Counted from the stretch's first letter, positions 1 through 9,360 are shown. The stretch: DNA of 64,000 bases from Pseudomonas azadiae (GCF_019145355.1 NZ_JAHSTY010000002.1:744001-808000), one strand, 5' to 3'. Notes: a model not told the origin generated them from the sequence alone. Translations and numbers: made by a program.

Positions 1-481
1 TGTCGCCGAAGATCGCCGCGCCGCGGTTGACCACGTCGCAGCACGGGCGAATGTTGTCGGGCAGGCGGTGGTTGTAGGTCCACAGGCGCTTGCCGGTCTT
101 CGCGTCGAGGGCGAACACGCGGGAATAGGAGCCGGTGACGTACACCACGCCGTCGTTGACGATGGCCTGGGATTCCTGGCCACGCTGCTTCTCGTCGCCG
201 AACGAGTAGGACCAGGCCGGGGTCAGCTTGAATACGTTCTTGTCGTTGACCTGGGCCAAGGGGCTCCAGCGCTGGGCATTGGTGCCCATGCCATATTGCA
301 GCACGTCCTGGGTGGTCAGGTGGTCGTTGGCGATGTCTTCCCAGGTCACGTTGTGGGTCGGCTTGGCAGCGGGGTCAGCGGCGGCATGGCTCGCGGCACT
401 GAGGGACAGGCTGCCCACCAGCAGAAAAGCCTGCACGGCAAGGCTCAAGGGTGAGCGGGCGGGTAGCGATCTTATTGTCAT
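1..481 (-). CDS. exaA: PQQ-dependent (quinoprotein) alcohol dehydrogenase, C-terminus outside window
   Basis: Periplasmic quinoprotein that oxidises ethanol and other primary alcohols to aldehydes using PQQ plus a metal and passes electrons to cytochrome c550. Only the first 160 codons are present; the gene runs off the left edge. A Sec signal peptide (about residues 1-34, ending in SHA-A) is followed by the start of a propeller repeat. The adjacent-cysteine pair in the RPCCD motif forms the vicinal disulfide ring over PQQ in this family. It is divergent from the cytochrome gene, as in exaA/exaB regions. The visible part cannot tell whether it is a calcium (ExaA/PedE) or lanthanide (PedH) enzyme, because the deciding residue lies further on. 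The ATG at 481 has only a weak upstream GGGA. Confidence 0.88.
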   Translation of the reverse strand, partial: MTIRSLPARSPLSLAVQAFLLVGSLSLSAASHAAADPAAKPTHNVTWEDIANDHLTTQDVLQYGMGTNAQRWSPLAQVNDKNVFKLTPAWSYSFGDEKQRGQESQAIVNDGVVYVTGSYSRVFALDAKTGKRLWTYNHRLPDNIRPCCDVVNRGAAIFGD

Positions 482-734
482 GGTTGCAGTTCCCAGTGGA
501 GGTTTTGGCCTGTACAGGTTGCTGCCTGACGGGGGCGGCGAATACGGAAAAAGTCCCGGTGTTGCCGGGACAATTTCCCGAACCGCCTCTGATTTAGCAG
601 TGCCCCACAAGGCCTGCTACCAACGGATGAGAACCCGGCCACCAAAGCAGCATACGGGTGCCGTCGAGCGCTTCCTAAGATGGTTGCCATGGCCTCTGCC
701 AAGAGGTCTTGCGTGCAATCCTGAGGGAAAAATA
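482..734. promoter_or_regulatory. Divergent exaA/cytochrome c550 promoter region with inverted repeat
   Basis: This 253-bp non-coding stretch separates the two divergent quinoprotein genes. At 553-571 there is a perfect 7-bp inverted repeat with a 5-base spacer (GTCCCGG tgttg CCGGGAC), a reasonable operator or hairpin candidate. The exa/ped genes are known to be controlled by LuxR-type response regulators, but assigning this site to one is inference. A purine-rich GAGGGA ribosome binding site precedes the cytochrome start. Confidence 0.4.
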
Positions 735-1196
735 ATGACAACAAAACGCAACGCCTTGCTGACTGCCTGCCTGCTTGCCGGTGCGATCGGTGCCGGTTCC
801 GCCTGGGCCCACGGCAACGTGACGCCAACCGCCGTGGAAACCAAGGGTCTCACCCCGATCAAGGACGCCGGCGTGCCGCTGGACGCCGATGGCTGGGCCG
901 CCACCAACCCTTATCGCACCCGCCCCGAACGTGACAAAGCGGTGGAGGTCGGCGCCTCGGCGTACAACCAGAACTGCGCGGCGTGCCATGGCCTGGAAGC
1001 CAAGTCCGGCGGAATCGCGCCCGACCTGCGCATGCTCGATGCCGGCGACGCCGGGGATGAATGGTTTGTCGAGCGGGTCCGCCACGGCGCCGTGCGCGAT
1101 GGCCGGGTGTACATGCCGAAGATGGCCGACTACCTGAGCCAGGAAGCCCTGTGGGCGGTGCGCACCTACCTCGACAGCGTGCACGTCGAGGAGTAA
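735..1196 (+). CDS. exaB: Cytochrome c550, electron acceptor of the quinoprotein dehydrogenase
   Basis: Periplasmic c-type cytochrome of 153 residues. It has a signal peptide (about residues 1-25, ending SAWA-H), a single haem-binding CAACH motif at residues 81-85, and a later YMPKM segment that supplies the axial methionine. It takes electrons from the PQQ alcohol dehydrogenase encoded divergently next to it, as ExaB/PedF do. The ATG at 735 follows GAGGGAAAAATA. A longer upstream reading frame exists but has no signal peptide and runs through the promoter region, so it was not used. The next gene starts 3 bases downstream, so they are probably cotranscribed. Confidence 0.9.
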   Translation: MTTKRNALLTACLLAGAIGAGSAWAHGNVTPTAVETKGLTPIKDAGVPLDADGWAATNPYRTRPERDKAVEVGASAYNQNCAACHGLEAKSGGIAPDLRMLDAGDAGDEWFVERVRHGAVRDGRVYMPKMADYLSQEALWAVRTYLDSVHVEE

Positions 1197-1199
1197 GCC

Positions 1200-1943
1200 A
1201 TGCGCCTGCGTGGGTGGTGGATCTGCTGTGTGCCGATGCTGGCCTGGGGCGCGCCCGTCGACCCGGTGCCCTCGGTGATGTGGGCCTACTATCACCAGCG
1301 TTTTCTCGCCAATGCACCGTTCGTGTTCGACGAGCGGGTCAAGCTCCTGGCGCCGCCGTTCGCCGAAGATGCGCGCCAGGTACCGTTGGAGATCGATGCC
1401 CGCGCATTCAAGGGTGACGTGGTCAAGATCCTCGCCTGGGCCGAACTCAACCCGTTGCCGCAGATTGTCGACTTCCAGCCCATTGAGCGCGTGCTGCCAT
1501 GGCTGTCGATCCGCGTGCGTATCGAACAGGCCACGCCGTTGCGCGCGGCGGTATTGACCCGGGATGGCATGTGGCACGTCGGCTCGGCCCTGATCGATGC
1601 CGCTGGCGGCGGCTGCACGGCGCCCAGCGTGGTGCGCACGCAACCGGGTTGGGAAGACCACCTGGGCGAAGTGCTCGGCGGGCGTTACCCGCGCGCCGAG
1701 TTCAGCCGGGTAAAGCTGCACGTTGCCCACCCGATGGATAACGGCATGGTCAGCGGCATTCCCGAATTTTTCATCAACCGTGCCGAACTGCGCGGTGATG
1801 ACAACCGGCTGTTGGCGCGCCTGGAACTGTTCCCCGCCGTCAGCGAAAACCCCAACCTGGCTTTTGACGTCGAGGGCTCCGGGCCTACGCGCCTGACCCT
1901 GCGCGACACCAGCGGCAGCCAATTCGACGCGGTCATCCCATGA
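1200..1943 (+). CDS. Quinoprotein dehydrogenase-associated SoxYZ-like carrier protein
   Basis: A 247-residue exported protein with an N-terminal signal peptide ending around WGAP. The N-terminal half resembles SoxY and the C-terminal half SoxZ. A GGGC motif near residue 139 stands where SoxY has its carrier cysteine; here it lies at the junction of the halves rather than at the C-terminus. Such fused carriers occur beside PQQ dehydrogenases with a metallo-hydrolase and have been called a quinoprotein relay system. The actual cargo is not established. Its stop overlaps the next start by 4 bases (ATGA), so the two are translationally coupled. Confidence 0.78.
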   Translation: MRLRGWWICCVPMLAWGAPVDPVPSVMWAYYHQRFLANAPFVFDERVKLLAPPFAEDARQVPLEIDARAFKGDVVKILAWAELNPLPQIVDFQPIERVLPWLSIRVRIEQATPLRAAVLTRDGMWHVGSALIDAAGGGCTAPSVVRTQPGWEDHLGEVLGGRYPRAEFSRVKLHVAHPMDNGMVSGIPEFFINRAELRGDDNRLLARLELFPAVSENPNLAFDVEGSGPTRLTLRDTSGSQFDAVIP

Positions 1944-2878
1944 ACCCGCGCTGGATAATGCTCTGGCTGATCCTGTTCAGCCTGCCGGTGCTGGCCGAGC
2001 TGGATTACGCGCTCAAGCCTCGCTTGATCGCCGACGACACCTGGCTGCTGGAAGGCAGCACGGAGAACTTCACCAAGGACAACGGCGGCAACATCGTCAA
2101 CGTCGGGTTCATCGTCACCGAAGCCGGCGTGGTGGTGATCGACACCGGGCCTTCCAGGCGCTATGGCGAAGCGCTGCGCCAGGCCATCGCACGGGTCACC
2201 GATAAGCCGGTGATCCAGGTGTTGCTGACTCACCACCATCCCGACCATGCGCTGGGCAACCAAGCGTTCAAGGATGTGCCGATCGGCGCCCTGGCCGGCA
2301 CCGCCGAGTTGCTGCATGCGCAGGGCGACAGCATGGCCGAGAACCTGTACCGCCTGGTCGGCGACTGGATGCGCGGCACCGAAGTGGTCCTGCCCGGCGA
2401 AGTGCTGCAGCCCGGCGTGAAAACCTTCGGCAGCCACGACCTGCAACTGCTGCACCTGCGCGGCCACACGGGCGCTGACCTGGCGATCCTCGACCGCAAG
2501 ACCGGCGTGCTGTTCGCCGGTGACCTGGTGTTCTACCAGCGCGCACTCACCACCCCGCATTCACCGGGCCTTGCGCAGTGGCTGGCGGACATCGCCACCC
2601 TGCAAGGCTTGCCCTGGACGCTGGTGGTGCCCGGCCACGGCCCTATCGCGACCGACGCAAAACCCTTCGAACAGATGCACGACTACCTCACCTGGCTCGA
2701 CCACCTGCTGCGCGACGGTGCGGCCCAAGGCCGCGACATGTCCGAGCTGATCCGCAGCCCGATTCCCGAACGTTTCGCGACCATCAACCTGGCGCGCTAC
2801 GAGCTGACCCGCAGCGTGACTCATTTGTATCCGCAGTACGAACGCATCCAGATGCAGCCCATCAATACCCAACAATAA
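1940..2878 (+). CDS. Quinoprotein relay-type metallo-beta-lactamase-fold hydrolase
   Basis: Exported zinc hydrolase of 312 residues with a signal peptide (about 1-19). The metallo-beta-lactamase zinc motif [11 protein letters not shown] is present, followed by a GHTGAD histidine, the bridging aspartate in FAGDLVF, and a late GHGP histidine, so the metal site looks intact. In this context it belongs to the subclass found with PQQ alcohol dehydrogenases and the SoxYZ-like carrier. It may act on a carrier-bound thioester or adduct, but no substrate has been proven from sequence. It starts inside the preceding stop codon. Confidence 0.8.
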   Translation: MNPRWIMLWLILFSLPVLAELDYALKPRLIADDTWLLEGSTENFTKDNGGNIVNVGFIVTEAGVVVIDTGPSRRYGEALRQAIARVTDKPVIQVLLTHHHPDHALGNQAFKDVPIGALAGTAELLHAQGDSMAENLYRLVGDWMRGTEVVLPGEVLQPGVKTFGSHDLQLLHLRGHTGADLAILDRKTGVLFAGDLVFYQRALTTPHSPGLAQWLADIATLQGLPWTLVVPGHGPIATDAKPFEQMHDYLTWLDHLLRDGAAQGRDMSELIRSPIPERFATINLARYELTRSVTHLYPQYERIQMQPINTQQ

Positions 2879-2892
2879 ATAGAGGCCTCACC

Positions 2893-4413
2893 ATGATCTA
2901 CGCACAACCAGGCACCCCCGGCGCCATCGTCAGCTTCAAGCCGCGCTACGGCAATTACATCGGCGGTGAGTTCGTCGCACCGATCAATGGCGAATACTTC
3001 ACCAATACCTCGCCGGTCACTGGCGAAGTCATCGCCGAATTCCCGCGCTCCAGCGCCGCCGATATCGACAAGGCCCTCGACGCCGCCCATGCCGCCGCCG
3101 ACGCCTGGGGCAAGACCTCGGCCCAGGACCGCTCCCGGGTACTGCTGAAAATCGCCGACCGCATCGAGCAGAACCTCGAAGTGCTGGCCGTGGCCGAGAC
3201 CTGGGACAACGGCAAGGCCGTTCGCGAAACCCTCAACGCCGACGTGCCGCTGGCCGCTGACCATTTCCGCTACTTCGCCGGTTGCATCCGCGCCCAGGAA
3301 GGCGGCGCCGCCGAGATCAACGAGCTGACGGCCGCTTACCATTTTCATGAGCCGCTGGGTGTGGTCGGGCAGATCATCCCGTGGAACTTCCCGCTGCTGA
3401 TGGCCGCGTGGAAACTGGCGCCTGCGCTGGCCGCCGGTAATTGCATCGTGCTCAAGCCGGCCGAGCAGACGCCGCTGTCGATCATGGTGTTTGCCGAGCT
3501 GATCAATGATCTGCTGCCGCCGGGTGTGCTCAACATCGTCCAGGGCTTCGGCCGCGAAGCGGGGGAGGCGCTGGCCACCAGCAAGCGCATCGCCAAGATC
3601 GCCTTCACCGGTTCCACTCCGGTGGGCGCGCACATCATGCACGCGGCGGCCGAGAACATCATTCCGTCCACCGTGGAACTGGGCGGCAAGTCGCCGAACA
3701 TCTTCTTTGAAGACATCATGCAGGCCGAGCCGCAATTCATCGAAAAAGCCGCCGAGGGCCTGGTGCTGGCGTTTTTCAACCAGGGCGAAGTGTGCACCTG
3801 CCCGTCGCGGGCGCTGGTGCAGGAGTCGATTTACGACGACTTCATGAAAGTGGTGATGAAGAAGATCGTCAAGATCAAGCGTGGCAACCCGCTCGACACC
3901 GAAACCATGGTCGGCGCCCAGGCGTCCGAGCAGCAATACGACAAAATCCTCTCCTACCTGAAGATCGCCCAGGAAGAGGGCGCAGAGTTGTTGACGGGCG
4001 GCGCGGCCGAGCGTCTGGAGGGGGACCTGGCCAGCGGTTATTACATCCAGCCGACCTTGCTCAAGGGCCACAACAAGATGCGCGTGTTCCAGGAAGAAAT
4101 CTTCGGCCCGGTGGTGGGTATTACCACCTTCAAGGACGAGGCCGAAGCGCTGGCCATTGCCAACGACAGCGAGTTCGGCCTCGGCGCCGGCCTGTGGACC
4201 CGCGACATCAACCGCGCGTACCGCATGGGCCGGGCGATCAAGGCCGGGCGGGTGTGGACCAACTGTTATCACCTGTACCCGGCGCATGCGGCGTTTGGGG
4301 GCTATAAAAAATCGGGCGTGGGGCGTGAGAACCACAAGATGATGCTCGACCATTACCAGCAGACCAAAAACCTGCTGGTGAGCTACGACATCAACCCGCT
4401 GGGGTTCTTCTGA
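2893..4413 (+). CDS. exaC: NAD-dependent aldehyde dehydrogenase of alcohol oxidation
   Basis: A 506-residue ALDH-superfamily enzyme oxidising acetaldehyde and related aldehydes made by the periplasmic alcohol dehydrogenase, in the ExaC/PedI position. Recognisable features are the cofactor and catalytic-lysine region (IIPWNFP and VLKPAEQTP), the FTGSTPVG nucleotide loop, ELGGKSPNI with the general-base glutamate, and the nucleophile cysteine in [11 protein letters not shown]. The final motif EIFGPVVGI is intact. The start at 2893 (AGAGGCCTCACC-ATG) gives MIYAQPG, the usual family N-terminus. Its length matches the family. It lies 14 bases after the hydrolase gene and ends the first operon. Confidence 0.92.
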   Translation: MIYAQPGTPGAIVSFKPRYGNYIGGEFVAPINGEYFTNTSPVTGEVIAEFPRSSAADIDKALDAAHAAADAWGKTSAQDRSRVLLKIADRIEQNLEVLAVAETWDNGKAVRETLNADVPLAADHFRYFAGCIRAQEGGAAEINELTAAYHFHEPLGVVGQIIPWNFPLLMAAWKLAPALAAGNCIVLKPAEQTPLSIMVFAELINDLLPPGVLNIVQGFGREAGEALATSKRIAKIAFTGSTPVGAHIMHAAAENIIPSTVELGGKSPNIFFEDIMQAEPQFIEKAAEGLVLAFFNQGEVCTCPSRALVQESIYDDFMKVVMKKIVKIKRGNPLDTETMVGAQASEQQYDKILSYLKIAQEEGAELLTGGAAERLEGDLASGYYIQPTLLKGHNKMRVFQEEIFGPVVGITTFKDEAEALAIANDSEFGLGAGLWTRDINRAYRMGRAIKAGRVWTNCYHLYPAHAAFGGYKKSGVGRENHKMMLDHYQQTKNLLVSYDINPLGFF

Positions 4414-4437
4414 TTCTGACTTGAAATGCCTTCCCCT

Positions 4438-4683
4438 GTGGGAGCTGGCTTGCCTGCGATAGCCATAGGTATCGACACAATTTAAAAGTCTGAAAAATCT
4501 CCCTGTAGTGAGCGGGCTTGTCCCGCGCTGGGTGGCGAAGCCGCCCCAAACCAGGCGGCCGGGTTCTACCTCTAGTTCGGTGATGCCTTTATTGGGGCGG
4601 CTTCGCCACCCAGCGCGGGACAAGCCCGCTCACTACAAAAATGTGTAGATACCTATGGCTATCGCAGGTAAGCCAGCTCCCGC
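4438..4683. repeat. Composite REPIN: A-type pair enclosing a B-type pair
   Basis: This fills most of the 398-base gap between exaC and pqqA. The outer arms are A-type (GTGGGAGCTGGCTTGCCTGC at 4438, complementary arm ending 4683). Inside lies a complete B-type REPIN, 4505-4636, with arms starting GTAGTGAGCGGGCTTG and containing GGGTGGCGAAGCCGCCCC. The outer element appears interrupted by the inner one next to a TATC/GATA junction. The transcribed pair would form a long hairpin. Confidence 0.85.
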
Positions 4684-4811
4684 ATTTGATTGATGTGACT
4701 CTGATACTAATGCAGCGTGCCAACTCCTTCGAAAGTAGCATTCGCCTCGCACACGCCCCATGCATTAATGACTCGACCGGAACCCTCCGGCACAACAAGA
4801 GGACTGCCCCC

Positions 4812-4883
4812 ATGTGGACCAAACCGACCTACACCGACCTGCGCATCGGCTTTGAAGTCACGATGTACTTCGCCAACCGCTGA
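4812..4883 (+). CDS. pqqA: PqqA, PQQ precursor peptide (orphan copy)
   Basis: A 23-residue peptide starting [11 protein letters not shown] and ending FANR. It carries the invariant glutamate and tyrosine (E-V-T-M-Y), whose side chains are crosslinked by PqqE and become PQQ. An AAGAGGA ribosome binding site ends 8 bases before the ATG. Length and residues fit PqqA exactly. No pqqB-E genes lie next to it. It sits alone between exaC and ercA, so it is probably an extra copy supplying precursor when the alcohol-oxidation genes are on. Confidence 0.93.
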   Translation: MWTKPTYTDLRIGFEVTMYFANR

Positions 4884-4986
4884 CCGCGGGTACTACCAGG
4901 AGGATGCCTCTTTGGTCTGATTGCATTCGCAGCCGGATCGGTTAGTGTGGAGCGCATCTTCCAGAATAATAAAAACAGGCTTTCCA

Positions 4987-6150
4987 ATGAGCCCAAACCT
5001 GAGCCTCCTGCGTAAATTCGTCTCGCCTGAAATCATCTTTGGTGCCGGCTGCCGGCACAATGTCGGCAATTGCGCCAAGACCTTCGGCGCGCGCAAAGTG
5101 CTGGTGGTCAGCGACCCCGGCGTGATCGCCGCCGGTTGGGTCGCCGATGTGGAAGCCAGCCTGCAAGCCATCGGTATCGACTACTGCCTGTACAGCGCCG
5201 TCTCGCCCAACCCGCGCGTCGAAGAAGTGATGACTGGCGCCGAGGTGTACCGCGAGAACCACTGCGACGTGATCGTGGCCATCGGCGGCGGCAGCCCGAT
5301 GGACTGCGGCAAGGCCATCGGTATCGTGGTGGCCCATGGGCGCAGCATCCTGGAGTTCGAAGGCGTCGACACCATCCGCGTGCCCAGCCCGCCGCTGATC
5401 CTGATCCCCACCACCGCCGGCACTTCTGCGGATGTTTCGCAGTTCGTGATCATCTCCAACCAGCAGGAACGCATGAAGTTCTCCATCGTCAGCAAGGCGG
5501 TGGTGCCGGATGTATCGCTGATCGACCCGGAAACCACCGCCAGCATGGACCCGTTCCTGTCCGCCTGCACCGGCATCGACGCGTTGGTGCATGCCATCGA
5601 AGCGTTCGTCTCCACCGGCCATGGCCCGCTGACCGACCCCCATGCGCTGGAAGCGATGCGCCTGATCAACGGCAATCTGGTGCAGATGATTGCCAACCCC
5701 GGCGACATCGCCCTGCGCGAAAAAATCATGCTGGGCAGCATGCAGGCCGGGCTGGCGTTTTCCAATGCGATCCTCGGTGCGGTGCACGCCATGTCCCACA
5801 GCCTTGGTGGCTTTCTTGATTTGCCCCACGGGCTGTGCAACGCGGTATTGGTGGAACATGTGGTGGCCTTCAATTACAACTCGGCGCCGGAACGCTTTAA
5901 AGTGATCGCCGAGACGTTTGGCATCGACTGCCGAGGCCTCAATCATCGGCACATCTGCGGGCGCCTGGTGGAGCATCTGATCGCGCTCAAGCATGCCATT
6001 GGCTTCCACGAAACCCTCGGCCTGCATGGGGTGCGCGTGGCCGATATCCCGTTCCTGTCGCAGCATGCGATGCACGACCCGTGCATCCTCACCAACCCGA
6101 GGGAATCGAGCCAGCGGGACGTCGAGGTCGTCTATGGCGAAGCTCTCTGA
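4987..6150 (+). CDS. ercA: Iron-containing alcohol dehydrogenase ErcA
   Basis: A 387-residue class III (iron-type) alcohol dehydrogenase. It shows the GGGSPMD NAD loop, a TTAGT segment, and the metal-ligand region AVHAMSHSLGG followed by DLPHG. ErcA-type proteins sit with quinoprotein alcohol oxidation genes and are thought to contribute to regulation or signal generation rather than bulk ethanol oxidation. ATG at 4987 gives MSPNLSLL, the expected length. The C-terminus overlaps the downstream kinase start (6134) by 17 bases, so both are cotranscribed. Confidence 0.9.
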   Translation: MSPNLSLLRKFVSPEIIFGAGCRHNVGNCAKTFGARKVLVVSDPGVIAAGWVADVEASLQAIGIDYCLYSAVSPNPRVEEVMTGAEVYRENHCDVIVAIGGGSPMDCGKAIGIVVAHGRSILEFEGVDTIRVPSPPLILIPTTAGTSADVSQFVIISNQQERMKFSIVSKAVVPDVSLIDPETTASMDPFLSACTGIDALVHAIEAFVSTGHGPLTDPHALEAMRLINGNLVQMIANPGDIALREKIMLGSMQAGLAFSNAILGAVHAMSHSLGGFLDLPHGLCNAVLVEHVVAFNYNSAPERFKVIAETFGIDCRGLNHRHICGRLVEHLIALKHAIGFHETLGLHGVRVADIPFLSQHAMHDPCILTNPRESSQRDVEVVYGEAL

Positions 6151-7504
6151 CCAACAGCAACGCGCGCTCGCGGGCCTGCTCGGGCTGGGCAACCAGTCGG
6201 CGCGCAAGAGCCACTATCCCGAGCTGACGGCACGCCTGGATGAACTGGAGGCCGAGCGCAACCGCTATATCCGCCTCAACGATGAGCTGGAGCAGCGTGT
6301 CGCGGCGCGCACCGATGAACTGCTGGAAGCCAACCACAACCTGCAGCAGCAGATCGCCCAGCGCGAACAGGTCGAGCAGGACCTGCGCGACGCCCGCGAC
6401 GCCGCCCAGGCCGCCAACCGCAGCAAGGACAAATACCTGGCCGCGGCCAGCCATGACCTGCTGCAGCCTTTGAACGCGGCGCGGCTGTTGATCGCCACCC
6501 TGCGCGAGCGGCAGCTGCCCAGCGTCGAGCAGGTGCTGGTGGAGCGCACGCACCAGGCGCTGGAGGGGGCCGAGGACCTGCTCACCGACTTGCTGGATAT
6601 TTCGCGGCTGGATCAGGCGGCGGTCAAGCCGGATGTGGCGCTGTATCGCCTCGACGAGCTGTTCGCGCCGCTGGTCTCGGAGTTTCAATCGGTTGCCCAG
6701 GCGGCCGGGTTGAACCTGCGGGTGCACACCGGCTGCTATGCGATCAACACCGACCTGCGCCTGCTGACGCGGATCCTGCGTAATTTCCTGAGCAATGCCT
6801 GCCGTTATACCGACGAGGGTTGCATCCTGCTGGGCGCGCGCAAGCGCGGTAAGGGTTTGCGCCTGGAGGTATGGGACACCGGGCGCGGCATTGCGGCGGA
6901 CCGGTTGGAGGCGATCTTCCTCGAGTTCAACCAGCTCGACGTCGGCCGCGCGGCGGACCGTAAGGGCGTGGGGCTGGGTTTGGCGATTGTCGAGCGTATC
7001 GCCGATATTCTCGGGTATCCGATTGCGGTGCGTTCGTGGCCGGGGCGTGGCTCGATGTTCAGCATCGAAGTGCCCCTGAGTGATGAAATGCCCTTGCCGA
7101 TCAGCCAACTGCCGGTGCAACCGAGCACGGGCAACCCGCTGCCGGGCCGGCGGTTGCTGGTGATCGATAACGAGGTGAGCATCCTCGAAAGCATGCGCGC
7201 GTTGCTCGGGCAGTGGGGCTGCGAAGTGGTCACCGCCACCGACCTGACCGGTGCGTTGCTGGCGCTGGAGGGCAGGGCGCCGGAGTTGATCCTGGCCGAT
7301 TATCACTTGGACCATGGGGTGGTGGGGTGCCAGGTGGTGCGCCATTTACGCGAGCATTTCGAGCAGAAGATTCCTGCGGTGATCATTACGGCCGACCGCA
7401 CCGACCAATGCCGCCGCGCGTTGCGGCGACTGGACGCGCCGCTGTTGAACAAACCGGTCAAGCCCGGCAAATTGCGCGCGGTCCTGAGCCAGATGCTTGG
7501 CTGA
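6134..7504 (+). CDS. ercS': ErcS'-type hybrid sensor histidine kinase
   Basis: A cytoplasmic hybrid histidine kinase of 456 residues. It has an N-terminal coiled coil (about 30-100, rich in heptads), an H-box with the phospho-accepting histidine at about residue 107 (ASHDLLQPLN), an HATPase domain (NFLSNACRY, DTGRGIA, GVGLGLAIV), and a C-terminal receiver domain beginning near RRLLVIDNE, with DYHLD and the conserved lysine in NKPVKP. No transmembrane segment is seen, as expected for ErcS'. It is translationally coupled to ercA and likely feeds the cascade controlling exa genes. No separate response regulator gene is nearby. Confidence 0.87.
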   Translation: MAKLSDQQQRALAGLLGLGNQSARKSHYPELTARLDELEAERNRYIRLNDELEQRVAARTDELLEANHNLQQQIAQREQVEQDLRDARDAAQAANRSKDKYLAAASHDLLQPLNAARLLIATLRERQLPSVEQVLVERTHQALEGAEDLLTDLLDISRLDQAAVKPDVALYRLDELFAPLVSEFQSVAQAAGLNLRVHTGCYAINTDLRLLTRILRNFLSNACRYTDEGCILLGARKRGKGLRLEVWDTGRGIAADRLEAIFLEFNQLDVGRAADRKGVGLGLAIVERIADILGYPIAVRSWPGRGSMFSIEVPLSDEMPLPISQLPVQPSTGNPLPGRRLLVIDNEVSILESMRALLGQWGCEVVTATDLTGALLALEGRAPELILADYHLDHGVVGCQVVRHLREHFEQKIPAVIITADRTDQCRRALRRLDAPLLNKPVKPGKLRAVLSQMLG

Positions 7505-7544
7505 CGCCACAGCAAACCCAACCCCCATGTGGGAGTGGACCTCT

Positions 7545-7746
7545 GTGGGAGCTGGCTTGCCTGCGATAGCGTCACCGCGGTGCCGCTATCGCAGCATCGG
7601 TATCTATACATTTTGTAGTGAGCGGGCTTGTCCCGCGCTGGGTGGCGAAGCCGCCCCAATAAAGACGCCGCGCAGTTTCAGACAAACCCAATTCGCCTGG
7701 TTTGGGGCGGCTTCGCCACCCAGCGCGGGGCAAGCCCGCTCACTAC
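7545..7746. repeat. Half A-type REP followed by a full B-type REPIN
   Basis: This occupies most of the 344-base gap after ercS'. A left A-type arm (7545, with a CTGCGATAGC...GCTATCGCAG hairpin up to about 7595) is followed by GGTATCTATACA and a complete B-type REPIN, 7615-7746. The matching right A-type arm is missing, so this looks like a decayed form of the composite at 4438-4683. It may also help end ercS' transcription. Confidence 0.8.
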
Positions 7747-7848
7747 AGGGAGATTTGTCAGAGTTGGAGCCGGTTGACACTCGTCAACACCGCACGCCGC
7801 AGTTTGCGCCATGCTCCGCGCCTGATTTAAAGGCCGACGGAGCACCCC

Positions 7849-9327
7849 ATGAACGCCCCCGCAACAACCGCTGCATCATTCAAGTTGCCCTTGGGCCTGG
7901 TGTTCGCCGTGCTGGTGATGGTCGGCGTGCTGCTATTGCCGCTGCCCGCCGACTTGCCCGTGGCCGGGCACCGCATGCTGGCTATCCTCGCGTTTGCCGT
8001 GGTGGTGTGGATCACTGAAGCGGTGTCCTATGAAGCCAGCGCGATCATGATCACCTCGCTCATGGCGTTCTTGCTCGGCACCGCGCCGTCGATCCAGGAC
8101 CCCGCACACCTGATCGGCAGCAGCCCGGCGATCAGCATGGCGCTCACCGGCTTCTCCAACCCGGCGCTGGCGCTGGTGGCAGGCGCGCTGTTCATCGCCG
8201 CAGCCATGACCCACACCGGCCTGGACCGGCGTATCGCGCTGGTCACGCTCAGCCGAGTGGGCACCAGCACCCGACGCATCCTGCTGGGGGCGATTGCGGT
8301 GACCATCCTGCTCAGCCTGGTGGTGCCCAGCGCCACCGCACGCAGTGCCTGTGTGGTGCCGATCATGATGGGCGTGATCGCCGCGTTCGGCGTCGACAAA
8401 CGCTCGAATATCGCCGCCGGCATCATGATCGTGGTGGCCCAGGGCACCAGCATCTGGAACGTCGGCATCCAGACGGCCGCTGCGCAGAACCTGCTGACGG
8501 TCGGCTTCATGGACAAGATGCTCGGCCAGCGCGTATCGTGGATCGACTGGCTGATCGCCGGTGCGCCATGGGCGTTGATCATGTCGGCCGTGTTGTTGTT
8601 CCTGGTACTCAAACTGTTGCCACCGGAAACCGACAGCATCCCGGGGGGTAAAGAGGCGGTGGCGCAGTCGCTGGCAGAGATAGGGCCAATGACCGGGCCG
8701 CAAAAGCGGCTGTTGAGCGTGTCGGTCCTGCTGCTGCTGGCCTGGGCGACAGAAGGTCGGCTGCACAGTTTCGACACCACCTCCACGACCTATGCCGGGT
8801 TGGTATTCCTGCTGCTGCCGGGCATCGGCGTGATGACCTGGAAGGATGTGCAGTCGCGGATCCCGTGGGGCACGGTCATCGTGTTCGGCGTGGGCATCAG
8901 CCTGGGCACGGCGCTGCTGACGACCCAGGCCGGACAGTGGCTGGGTTCTACCGTTGTGGCCCATACCGGGCTGGATCAGGTGGGGCCGTTGGGCGTGTTT
9001 GCGATCCTCGGCGCGTTCCTGATCCTGATTCACCTGGGTTTCGCCAGCGCCACCGCGCTGACCTCGGCGTTGCTGCCGATCCTGATTGCGGTGCTGCAGA
9101 CCTTGCCGGGGGATTTCAGCCGGTTGGGCATGACCATGCTGTTGGGGTTTGTGATGAGCTACGGGTTTATCCTGCCGATCAATGCGCCGCAGAATATGGT
9201 GTGCCTGGGGACGGGGACGTTCACCGCGCGGCAGTTTGCCAAGGTGGGGGTGCTGGTGACGTTGATCGGGTATGGGTTGATGCTGGTGTTTGCGGCGACG
9301 TACTGGAGTTGGTTGGGTTGGGTTTGA
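7849..9327 (+). CDS. SLC13/DASS-family anion permease
   Basis: An inner-membrane protein of 492 residues with about 11-12 hydrophobic helices. It belongs to the SLC13/DASS (divalent anion:sodium symporter) group, whose members import dicarboxylates, sulfate or related anions. Recognisable elements are the WITEAVSYEASA stretch near residue 55, VPSATARSA in mid-protein and the FASATALTSALLP segment in the C-terminal half, both resembling the SNT-like substrate loops of the family. The substrate cannot be assigned. The start is supported by GGAGCACCCC before the ATG. It stands alone between two REPINs. Confidence 0.75.
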   Translation: MNAPATTAASFKLPLGLVFAVLVMVGVLLLPLPADLPVAGHRMLAILAFAVVVWITEAVSYEASAIMITSLMAFLLGTAPSIQDPAHLIGSSPAISMALTGFSNPALALVAGALFIAAAMTHTGLDRRIALVTLSRVGTSTRRILLGAIAVTILLSLVVPSATARSACVVPIMMGVIAAFGVDKRSNIAAGIMIVVAQGTSIWNVGIQTAAAQNLLTVGFMDKMLGQRVSWIDWLIAGAPWALIMSAVLLFLVLKLLPPETDSIPGGKEAVAQSLAEIGPMTGPQKRLLSVSVLLLLAWATEGRLHSFDTTSTTYAGLVFLLLPGIGVMTWKDVQSRIPWGTVIVFGVGISLGTALLTTQAGQWLGSTVVAHTGLDQVGPLGVFAILGAFLILIHLGFASATALTSALLPILIAVLQTLPGDFSRLGMTMLLGFVMSYGFILPINAPQNMVCLGTGTFTARQFAKVGVLVTLIGYGLMLVFAATYWSWLGWV

Positions 9328-9360
9328 CTGTGCATTCCCCTGTCGAACTCGGTTAAACCT

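Noticed and set aside
675..1922. Long minus-strand frame across the cytochrome and SoxYZ genes
   Set aside because: Mirror of high-GC coding strands; amino acids are rich in H, R, Q without domains, and real genes are clear on the plus strand.
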